From PALSA-612 sp035652235 (GTDB taxonomy: Bacteria > Actinomycetota > Thermoleophilia > Gaiellales > Gaiellaceae), in NCBI GenBank assembly GCA_035652235.1, contig DASREE010000042.1, positions 66,665 to 130,664 of the forward strand: DNA of 64,000 nt. The letters are read 5' to 3'. This document shows positions 57,856 through 64,000 of this stretch, piece by piece. The notes under the pieces are model-generated. The model saw nothing but the letters and a program-made list of their open reading frames with translations, did no database searches and was not told the origin of the DNA. Position 1 is the stretch's first letter, and every line of letters starts with the position of its first letter. Both the position numbers and the translations under genes were made by a program.

Positions 57856-58563
57856 TCATTGGGCGTCCTGCTTCTGCGGCCGGGGCGGCGGCTGCGCGCA
57901 CCGCGTCTCGTAGCACTCGAGCACGTGGTCGAGCGCGGCTTGCGGCGAGTCGGCGACCTCGAGCAGCGCGAGGTCCTCGGCCGAGACGAGACCGAGCTGC
58001 TCCTGCGTCCCGCGCACCCAGTCGAGCAGCGGCTGCCAGAACCGCGAGTCGTAGAGCACGACCGGGAAGTGCCAGACCTTGCCGGTCTGGATCAGCGTGA
58101 GCGACTCGAAGAGCTCGTCCGCCGTGCCGAAGCCGCCGGGAAAGACGACGAAGCCCTCCGCCGGTTTCACGAACATCGTCTTCCGCGCGTAGAAGTGCTT
58201 GAACGTGTGCGCGATGTCGAGGTACTCGTTCGAGCGCTGTTCGTGCGGCAGCTCGATGTTGAACCCGACCGAGAGCCCGCCGCCCTCCTTGCAGCCGCGG
58301 TTCGCCGCCTCCATGACGCCCGGCCCGCCGCCGGTGACGACCGCCCAGCCGGCCTCGCCGAAGAGGTTCGCCGTCGCGCGTGCCGCCTGGTAGGCCGGCG
58401 AGGCCTCGCCGACGCGGGCGGAGCCGAACATCGTCACCGCGGGCCGGTCGATCTGCTCCACGACCTCGAAGCCCTCGAGGAACTCCTCGCCGATTCGCAC
58501 GGCGTGCGCGCGAAGGGCCGCCTCGGACTCGTGGGCCTCGTCGAGCAGGCGGACGTCGTCCAT
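57856..58563 (-). CDS. LOG-family protein (cytokinin riboside 5'-monophosphate phosphoribohydrolase-like)
   Basis: A 235-residue Rossmann-type enzyme. GGGPGVMEAANRG near residue 80 and PGGFGTADELFE near 150 are the two LOG motifs that bind the nucleotide and carry the catalytic glutamate. In bacteria such enzymes cut AMP or cytokinin monophosphates to base and ribose 5-phosphate. ATG overlaps the M50 stop by one base. Confidence 0.88.
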   Translation of the reverse strand: MDDVRLLDEAHESEAALRAHAVRIGEEFLEGFEVVEQIDRPAVTMFGSARVGEASPAYQAARATANLFGEAGWAVVTGGGPGVMEAANRGCKEGGGLSVGFNIELPHEQRSNEYLDIAHTFKHFYARKTMFVKPAEGFVVFPGGFGTADELFESLTLIQTGKVWHFPVVLYDSRFWQPLLDWVRGTQEQLGLVSAEDLALLEVADSPQAALDHVLECYETRCAQPPPRPQKQDAQ

Positions 58564-59249
58564 CAGATCCCGCCCTCCGGATGGGTCGCGAGCAGCCCGA
58601 GCACGAGCAGCGCCGCAAGACCGACGTAGAGCGCGAGGATCGTGACGGCGCGCGAGCGGTTCGGCGCCAGCGCCTGCACGGGCACCGCGCCCTCGAAGCG
58701 GATCACGGGCATCCGCCACTCCTCGCGCGCGGCGCGCAGAACCTGGCCGCCGTCGAGGAACCCGATCGGGATCATGTTGAACGCGTTCAGCAGGAAGCTG
58801 ATGTTCGCGAGCACGAGCCACATGTTGGAGTCCTGCACCGAGCCGATCCACCACGCGACCGCTGCCGCGATGCCGCCGAAGAGCGGGCCTGCGAGCGAGA
58901 TGAGCGCGTTCCTCCACGGCGTCAACCCAGCCCGTTCGATCGTGACGTAGGCGCCGAAGAACGGGATGAACGTCGGCGCCGACACGCGCAACCCCTGCCG
59001 CCGCGCCTCGACGATGTGGCCGAGCTCGTGGATGAAGATCATCGCGACGAACCCGAACGCGAACGTCCAACTGTGGAACCAGAGCGAGTACGCGGCGACC
59101 GAGAAGAAGAAGCCGAAGAACTTGACGAAGACGAACCCGAACTTCACGACCGCGCCGACGACGGCGATCGCGGCGGCGCCGAGCCGCTCGAGGGTCTTCC
59201 GCATGCCGGACCGCGGGTGGACCGGCTCGTAGTCGCGGAGCTCGCTCAT
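58563..59249 (-). CDS. Site-2 protease family (M50) membrane metalloprotease
   Basis: A 228-residue polytopic protease. The zinc motif HELGH is at 74-78 inside a membrane helix, and the third ligand region reads NMIPIGFLDGGQV. Helices before (about 28-58) and after complete the fold. In the family the enzyme cuts membrane proteins such as anti-sigma factors; no such target is next to it. ATG at 59249 has GAGAGG upstream and overlaps the MoaD-MoaE stop by a base; an ATG at 59270 is possible. Confidence 0.87.
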   Translation of the reverse strand: MSELRDYEPVHPRSGMRKTLERLGAAAIAVVGAVVKFGFVFVKFFGFFFSVAAYSLWFHSWTFAFGFVAMIFIHELGHIVEARRQGLRVSAPTFIPFFGAYVTIERAGLTPWRNALISLAGPLFGGIAAAVAWWIGSVQDSNMWLVLANISFLLNAFNMIPIGFLDGGQVLRAAREEWRMPVIRFEGAVPVQALAPNRSRAVTILALYVGLAALLVLGLLATHPEGGI

Positions 59250-59881
59250 CAGCTGCCTCTCCCGAGCCATTCCTCGCCGCCGACGTAGAACTCCTTCTTC
59301 CAGAGCGGGATCGTCTCCTTGAGCGTGTCGATGGCCTCGCGGCAGGCGTCGAGGGCGGCGGCGCGGTGCGGCGCCGAGACCGCGATCACGACGCTGGCCT
59401 CGCCGATCTCGACGCGGCCGACGCGGTGGTGGATCGCCACCTTCGAGAGACCGTGCTTCGCGGTCAGGTCGGCGGCGAGCGCCTGGAGCATCGGCTCGGC
59501 CATCTCCTCGAACGCCTCGTACTCGAGATAGAGCACGTCACGGTCGCGCGAGCGGTTCCGAACGGTGCCGACGAACGACGCGACGGCGCCGGCGTCGTCG
59601 CTCTCGGCCTCCGCGACCGCCGCCGCGACGTCGAGGGGCGCGTCGGTGATGCGGAACGCGCCGCCGGAGACGGGCGGGATCAGCGCGACCTCGTCGCCGT
59701 CCCGCACCGGCGCCTCGCGGTCGACGTACGCGCGGTTCAGTGCGTAGAGGAGGCCGGCGGGCTCGTCGCCGAGATCGAGCTTCGCCCAGACGTCGTCGAC
59801 GCGCTCGACGCCGTCCACCTCGACCCGCGCGGCGCCGGCACGCTCGCGCAGCCCGGCGAAGAGGCGAACGGTGACGCGCAT
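59249..59881 (-). CDS. MoaD-MoaE fusion, molybdopterin synthase
   Basis: A 210-residue fusion of both subunits of molybdopterin synthase. Residues 1-74 are MoaD (VRLFAGLRERAG, ending VSGG at 71-74), and MoaE follows with no linker (FRITDAPLDVAAAVAEAESDDAGAVASFVGTVR cited in part; catalytic lysine region PLWKKEFYVGGEEW). The C-terminal Gly-Gly that must carry the thiocarboxylate is therefore inside the chain, so the protein must be cut, or work in another way. ATG with GATACT 6 nt upstream suggests leaderless start. First gene of moaD-moaE, M50, LOG, selA, selB, SnoaL. Confidence 0.9.
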   Translation of the reverse strand: MRVTVRLFAGLRERAGAARVEVDGVERVDDVWAKLDLGDEPAGLLYALNRAYVDREAPVRDGDEVALIPPVSGGAFRITDAPLDVAAAVAEAESDDAGAVASFVGTVRNRSRDRDVLYLEYEAFEEMAEPMLQALAADLTAKHGLSKVAIHHRVGRVEIGEASVVIAVSAPHRAAALDACREAIDTLKETIPLWKKEFYVGGEEWLGRGS

Positions 59882-59887
59882 GGCGCA

Positions 59888-59893
59888 AGTATC
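59888..59893 (-). promoter_or_regulatory. Possible -10 box of moaD-moaE operon (leaderless)
   Basis: GATACT on the minus strand ends 6 nt before the ATG at 59881. Divergent from the ABC-transporter promoter. Confidence 0.4.
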
Positions 59894-59904
59894 GCTGCAG
59901 TCCG

Positions 59905-59910
59905 TACGCT
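59905..59910 (+). promoter_or_regulatory. -10 box of the ABC transporter gene (leaderless)
   Basis: TACGCT ends 8 nt before the ATG at 59919. A GTG at 59915 lies between but is out of frame with the gene. Confidence 0.45.
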
Positions 59911-59918
59911 GACCGTGG

Positions 59919-61727
59919 ATGCCCGGTCGCCGCTGGCAGATGGAGCTCGAGGATCCGCCGGAGCGCCCGGCGGACCCCGCCGTGCGACGCGCGAACCTTC
60001 GGCGCATCGCGAGGCTCTTCGCGGCCTACCGCGGCCGCCTCTCCGCGGTCCTCGCGCTGATCGTGTTCTCGGCGGCGCTCGGCGTCGTGCCCGCCTTCTT
60101 GCTCAAGGAGATCCTGAACCGCGCGATTCCCGAGCGCGACACGACGCTCCTCTCGCTCCTCGCGGGCGGCATGATCGCGATCTCGGTCGTCAGCGGCGTG
60201 ATCGGCGTCGCCCAGACGCTCCTCTCGAACCAGGTCGGCCAGCGCGTCATCCACGACCTGCGGACGGCGGTCTTCCGGCATCTGCAGCGGCTCTCGCTCG
60301 CGTTCTTCACGCGTACGCGCACCGGCGAGGTGCAGTCGCGCATCTCCAACGACATCGGCGGCGTCCAGGGCGTCGTCACGAGCACGGCCACGTCGATCGC
60401 CTCGAACGTGACGACGGTGGTCGCGACGATGGTCGCGATGGTCGCGCTCTCCTGGGAGCTCGCCCTCTTCGCGTTCGCGCTGATCCCGCTCTTCGTCTAT
60501 CTGACCCGCCGCGTCGGCAACGAGCGCCGCGCGATCGCGAAGACGACGCAGGAGACACTGGCGGACATCTCGAGCCTCGTGCAGGAGTCCCTGTCGGTGA
60601 GCGGGATCCTCCTCGGGAAGACGATGGGGCAGACGGGCGAGCTCGCCGACCGCTTCGAGTCCGACTCGAAGCGCCTCGCCGATCTCGAGGTTCGTCAGCG
60701 CATGGCCGGCCGCTGGGTGATGGCCACGATCCAGATGAGCTTCTCGATCATGCCGGCCGCCGTCTACTGGTTCGGGGGCTGGTGGCTCGCGAGCGGCCAC
60801 GCGATCTCGATCGGCACGCTCGTCGCGTTCACCACGCTGCAGACGCGGCTCTTCTTCCCGGTCGGCAGCCTCCTCGGCGTCGGCCTCGACGTCCAGACCT
60901 CGCTTGCGCTCTTCGACCGGATCTTCGAGTACCTCGACGAGCCCGTCGACATCGACGAGAAGCCGGACGCGCGGCGCTCGCTCGACGCGGGCGACGTCGT
61001 CTTCGACCAGGTCTGGTTCGGCTACAGCGACGACGAGTGGACGCTGCGGGACGTCAGCTTCACCGTGCCGACGGGCACGACGACGGCGCTCGTCGGCGAG
61101 ACCGGTAGCGGCAAGACGACCCTCGGCTACCTCGCCGCCCGGCTGTACGACGTCGGCCGCGGCAGCGTCTCGATCAACGGCGTCGACGTGCGCGACTTGA
61201 GCTTCGAGGCGCTCGCGCGACTCGTCGGCGTCGTCTCGCAGGAGACGTACCTCTTCCACGCGTCGGTGCGCGAGAACCTCCGCTTCGCGAAGCCCGACGC
61301 GACGGACGCGGAGGTCGAGGCTGCGGCCGCGGCCGCGCGGATCCACCACGTGATCGCCGCGCTGCCGGACGGCTACGACACGATCGTCGGCGAGCGCGGG
61401 TACCGCTTCTCCGGCGGGGAGAAGCAGCGCATCGCGATCGCGCGCACGGTGCTTCGGAACCCGCCGATCCTCGTCCTCGACGAGGCGACGAGCTCGCTCG
61501 ACACGGAGACCGAGCGGCTCGTGCAGGAGGCGCTCGACCGGCTTTCCGAGGGGCGGACGACGATCGCGATCGCGCACCGGCTCTCGACGATCCGCGACGC
61601 CGACCAGATCGTCGTCCTCGACCAGGGCCGCGTCGTCGAGGTCGGGACGCACGACGAGCTGCTCGCGAACGGCGGCCGCTACGCGACGCTCGCCGCGCGC
61701 GACGCAGAGGTCGAGCTCACGGCGTGA
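59919..61727 (+). CDS. ABC exporter, fused membrane and ATPase domains
   Basis: A 602-residue half-transporter of the MsbA/LmrA type. The membrane part (about 25-330) has six helices. The ATPase part has Walker A GETGSGKT (393-400), the Q-loop VVSQETYLFHASVRENL, signature FSGGEKQR, Walker B ILVLDEATSSLD and the H-loop IAIAHRLSTIRDAD. It would work as a homodimer; substrate unknown, probably a lipid or drug. It ends 11 bp inside the convergent propeller gene. Confidence 0.93.
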   Translation: MPGRRWQMELEDPPERPADPAVRRANLRRIARLFAAYRGRLSAVLALIVFSAALGVVPAFLLKEILNRAIPERDTTLLSLLAGGMIAISVVSGVIGVAQTLLSNQVGQRVIHDLRTAVFRHLQRLSLAFFTRTRTGEVQSRISNDIGGVQGVVTSTATSIASNVTTVVATMVAMVALSWELALFAFALIPLFVYLTRRVGNERRAIAKTTQETLADISSLVQESLSVSGILLGKTMGQTGELADRFESDSKRLADLEVRQRMAGRWVMATIQMSFSIMPAAVYWFGGWWLASGHAISIGTLVAFTTLQTRLFFPVGSLLGVGLDVQTSLALFDRIFEYLDEPVDIDEKPDARRSLDAGDVVFDQVWFGYSDDEWTLRDVSFTVPTGTTTALVGETGSGKTTLGYLAARLYDVGRGSVSINGVDVRDLSFEALARLVGVVSQETYLFHASVRENLRFAKPDATDAEVEAAAAAARIHHVIAALPDGYDTIVGERGYRFSGGEKQRIAIARTVLRNPPILVLDEATSSLDTETERLVQEALDRLSEGRTTIAIAHRLSTIRDADQIVVLDQGRVVEVGTHDELLANGGRYATLAARDAEVELTA

Positions 61728-62670
61728 CGCTGTACGGCCACGTGTGGTGGCCGTAGAAGCCCGAGTCCGGGCCGAGCCGCGCGAACGGCCCGAGCACCCT
61801 GCCGTCGCGCAGCGCGTAGACGAGGCCGGCGCCGCGATGCGAGCGCACGAAGAAGATCGTCCTCCCGACGACGAGCGGGGAGTCGTCGCTGTAGCCGTGC
61901 GGCGGTGAGGTCAGCTTGCGCGACGTCCCGTCGAAGCCGACACGCCAGAGCGCCCAGTTCGCCCGGTTGAAGGTGAGGTTCAGCGGATCCGTCGGCGGCT
62001 GAGCCTGCACGACGACCGATCGCCCGTCGGAGGCGCAGACGACGGAGCCCCACGCGAGCCGTTCCCGCACGAGCGGCCGGAGGCTCCAGGTTCCGGGCCG
62101 GACGAGCGTCAGCGACTTGCCGGCCGTGGCGAGGCGGTTGCCCCCGGTCGTCAACACGAGGTCGCGGCCGCACCACGCGCGGTAGTCGGCGTACATGAGC
62201 GTCGGCGCGATCGCGACCGTCCTCCTGCCGTCGGCGGTAACGGCCTGCAGCTCGAGGCCGTCGGCCGCGAGCGAGGCCGAGCCCATCGGGTCGACCGCGA
62301 AGAGGATCCAGCGGCTGTCGGGCGACCAACCCGCGACGATGACCGGCGAGTCGGCGTGGAAGACGTCGGCGCTCAGGTGCGTCCGCACGTTCGTCACGAC
62401 GAGCGTGTGCAGGTGCGCGGAGACCCGGTAGCGGCCGTCGGGCGACTCGAGCACGGGGCGCGGCCCCGCCGGCCAGACGGCGTGAGTCGTCTGCGTTCGA
62501 CAGGTCGAGAGATCGACGACGTGCACGACGCCGTGGCTCGGGTAGGCGAGCGTGCCGAGGCCGGGTGCCGGATGGCACGCGAGGGCGACGGCGGCGGCGA
62601 CCGCGGCGAGCACTGCCCGTACGATTGTCGCAATGGCTGCAGCCGAGGACAAGCGAAGCGAGTCCGGCAT
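61717..62670 (-). CDS. Exported TolB-like beta-propeller protein
   Basis: A protein of up to 317 residues. A hydrophobic signal stretch leads to VALAC, a possible lipobox. Then about six propeller-type blades (LGTLAYPSHGVVHVVDL, GWSPDSRWILFAVDP, VYALRDGRVLGPFARLG). Function unknown. The ATG at 62670 would overlap the divergent mutase gene by 38 bp; a GTG at 62613 inside the signal region is the alternative. It overlaps the ABC exporter gene by 11 bp at its 3' end. Confidence 0.6.
   Translation of the reverse strand: MPDSLRLSSAAAIATIVRAVLAAVAAAVALACHPAPGLGTLAYPSHGVVHVVDLSTCRTQTTHAVWPAGPRPVLESPDGRYRVSAHLHTLVVTNVRTHLSADVFHADSPVIVAGWSPDSRWILFAVDPMGSASLAADGLELQAVTADGRRTVAIAPTLMYADYRAWCGRDLVLTTGGNRLATAGKSLTLVRPGTWSLRPLVRERLAWGSVVCASDGRSVVVQAQPPTDPLNLTFNRANWALWRVGFDGTSRKLTSPPHGYSDDSPLVVGRTIFFVRSHRGAGLVYALRDGRVLGPFARLGPDSGFYGHHTWPYSVTP
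62620..62625 (+). promoter_or_regulatory. -10 box of the mutase gene (leaderless)
   Basis: TACGAT ends 7 nt before the ATG at 62633. Confidence 0.45.
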
Positions 62671-64000
62671 CGAGCTGAAGCCGGTCTACACGGCGGCCGA
62701 CGCTCCGCACGACCGCGAGCCGCCGGGCACCTACCCGTACACACGCGGCCCGTACCCCGACATGTACCGCGGCCGGCCGTGGACGATCCGGCAGTACGCC
62801 GGCTTCGCGTCGGCCGAGGAGTCGAACGCGCGCTATCGATACCTGCTCGCGCGGGGCCAGACGGGCCTCTCCGTCGCGTTCGACCTGCCGACGCAGCTCG
62901 GCTACGACTCCGACGACCCGCGCGCGCTCGGCGAGGTCGGGCGAACCGGCGTCGCGATCGACTCGCTCGCCGACATGGAGATCCTGCTCGACGGGATCCC
63001 GCTCGGCGAGGTCTCGACCTCGATGACGATCAACGCGCCGGCGTCGCTCCTCCTATTGCTCTACGAGCTCGTCGCCGAGCAGCAGGGGGTCGCGTCGACC
63101 GAGCTGCGCGGGACCGTGCAGAACGACATCCTCAAGGAGTACGTCGCTCGCGGGAACTACATTTTCCCGCCGCGGCCTTCGATGCGGCTCACGACGGACC
63201 TCTTCGCCTACTGCGCGGAGCGGATCCCGAAGTGGAACACGATCTCGATCTCCGGCTACCACATCCGCGAGGCGGGCTCGACCGCGGTGCAGGAGCTCGC
63301 GTTCACGCTCGCGAACGGGATCGCGTACTGCAACGCCGCCGTCGCGGCCGGTCTTTCTCCGGACGACTTCGGCGCGCGGCTCTCGTTCTTCTTCAACGCG
63401 CACAACGACTTCTTCGTCGAGGTGGCGAAGTTCCGCGCCGCGCGCCGGCTGTGGGCGCGGATCATGAAGGAGCGCTTCGGCGCGACGAACCCGAGGGCGC
63501 TCGCGCTCCGGTTCCACGCGCAGACCGGCGGCTCGACGTTGACGGCGCAGCAGCCGGAGAACAACATCGTCCGCGTGGCGATCCAGGCGTTTGCCGCGGT
63601 CTGCGGCGGCACGCAGTCGCTCCACACGAACGGGTTCGACGAGGCGCTCGCCCTGCCGACGGAGCGCTCGGCGCGGATCGCGCTCCGGACGCAGCAGATC
63701 ATCGCGGCAGAGGGAGGCGCGCTCGACACCGCCGACCCGCTCGGCGGGTCGTGGTTCGTCGAGTCGCTGACGGACGAGCTCGAGGCGCGCGCGGCGGAGC
63801 TGATCGAGCGCGTCGACGAGCTCGGCGGCGCCGTCGAGGCGATCGAGCGCGGGTTCGTGCAGGACGAGATCGAGCAGTCAGCGTTCGCGTGGCAGCAGGA
63901 CGTCGAGGGCGGCGAGCGCGTGATCGTCGGCGTCAACCGCTTCGCCGAGGACGAGCGAGAGCCGATCGAGCTGCAGGCGATCGACCCGGCGGCCGAGGAG
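62633..64000 (+). CDS. Methylmalonyl-CoA mutase family, large (catalytic) subunit, 3' end beyond window
   Basis: The frame is open from ATG at 62633 to the window end, 456 codons. The protein is the TIM-barrel part of a B12-dependent acyl-CoA mutase: YPYTRGPYPDMYRGRPWTIRQYAGF, GQTGLSVAFDLPTQLGYDSD, STSMTINAPA, NAHNDFFVEVAKFRAARRLWA and TGGSTLTAQQPENNIVR are family signatures. Members interconvert methylmalonyl-CoA and succinyl-CoA, or isobutyryl- and butyryl-CoA; the tyrosine in PDMYRG points to the first. The B12-binding domain, fused or separate, is outside the window. Confidence 0.93.
   Translation, partial: MAAAEDKRSESGIELKPVYTAADAPHDREPPGTYPYTRGPYPDMYRGRPWTIRQYAGFASAEESNARYRYLLARGQTGLSVAFDLPTQLGYDSDDPRALGEVGRTGVAIDSLADMEILLDGIPLGEVSTSMTINAPASLLLLLYELVAEQQGVASTELRGTVQNDILKEYVARGNYIFPPRPSMRLTTDLFAYCAERIPKWNTISISGYHIREAGSTAVQELAFTLANGIAYCNAAVAAGLSPDDFGARLSFFFNAHNDFFVEVAKFRAARRLWARIMKERFGATNPRALALRFHAQTGGSTLTAQQPENNIVRVAIQAFAAVCGGTQSLHTNGFDEALALPTERSARIALRTQQIIAAEGGALDTADPLGGSWFVESLTDELEARAAELIERVDELGGAVEAIERGFVQDEIEQSAFAWQQDVEGGERVIVGVNRFAEDEREPIELQAIDPAAEE

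Noticed and set aside
1..64000. Many long open frames antisense or out of frame to the genes listed
   Set aside because: With GC this high, stop codons are rare in all frames. These frames are Arg/Ala/Pro-rich, lack similarity and overlap clear genes.
1..64000. CRISPR arrays, insertion sequences, prophage or integrase genes
   Set aside because: No regularly spaced direct repeats, transposase motifs or att-like repeats were seen; the repeats found are inside coding regions or at one terminator.

Overview
The window is a very GC-rich, gene-dense bacterial chromosome segment with many GTG starts, GTGA/ATGA stop-start overlaps and leaderless-looking promoters. Gene content (rpsF-ssb-rpsR-rplI-dnaB block, selenocysteine genes, EVIT-type iron transporter, ABATE/CGNR regulator, CopC-CopD/YcnI copper genes, PASTA proteins) suggests an actinobacterium, most likely from the Thermoleophilia (Gaiellales/Solirubrobacterales side). 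That placement is inference from gene style, not from a marker-tree search. No phage, insertion sequence, CRISPR array or origin was seen; the segment looks like core chromosome with some lineage-specific genes.

Layout. 1-2.8 kb: end of a GNAT gene, cystathionine beta-synthase, a MshEN-type domain protein. 2.8-10.1 kb: purH-purN-purM, a CtaG-like membrane protein, purF-purL. 10.2-17.8 kb: EamA and TauE-type transporters, an MMPL/RND transporter, an SDR, glyoxalase I preceded by a decayed fragment of a paralogue, a DUF1326 protein and a ferritin-like/VIT iron transporter. 17.8-28.9 kb, minus strand: a GT-C type membrane protein and a tightly packed run of exported or membrane proteins built around CopC-CopD-YtkA and YcnI, probably a copper-handling operon. 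29.1-31.6 kb: a diguanylate cyclase with a translationally coupled Pro/Ala-rich membrane protein. 31.7-36.5 kb: purD-purE-purB-purC-purS-purQ. 36.6-38.8 kb: fdhD-mobA-methyltransferase. 38.8-44.1 kb: purA, dnaB and the rpsF-ssb-rpsR-rplI operon. 44.1-48.5 kb: a small membrane protein, an OmdA-TM-PASTA fusion, a cupin, a long coiled-coil protein with 126-bp repeats and the gene for tRNA-Sec (anticodon UCA). 48.5-54.6 kb: a frameshifted monooxygenase-like gene, a cupin, an ABATE/CGNR regulator with a palindromic operator, azlC-azlD, a HAD phosphatase, and hyuA-hyuB. 54.6-59.9 kb: moaD-moaE fusion, M50 protease, LOG protein, selA, selB and a SnoaL-like gene in one operon. 59.9-64 kb: an ABC exporter, a TolB-like propeller protein and the start of a methylmalonyl-CoA mutase family large subunit.

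How the genes work together. Apart from purK, nearly all of de novo IMP synthesis plus purA lies in the window, in several transcription units. fdhD, mobA, moaD-moaE, selA, selB and tRNA-Sec together point to a molybdenum, probably selenocysteine-containing, formate dehydrogenase elsewhere in the genome. The 20-29 kb minus-strand run is the best candidate for an under-described system: three consecutive exported proteins are predicted to begin, after signal cleavage, with histidine, as in copper histidine-brace proteins.

Regulatory architecture. At least a dozen genes carry a TANNNT-like -10 box ending 6-8 nt before the start codon, the geometry expected for leaderless mRNAs. In two cases (purM and the EamA gene) the leaderless start opens a mini-ORF of 14 or 8 codons whose stop overlaps the gene's GTG start. 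The same geometry points to a CTG start for purL, which has no in-frame ATG, GTG or TTG at its N-terminus. No gene-free stretch exceeds about 300 bases except 40082-40473, which holds the purA promoter and a candidate small ORF.
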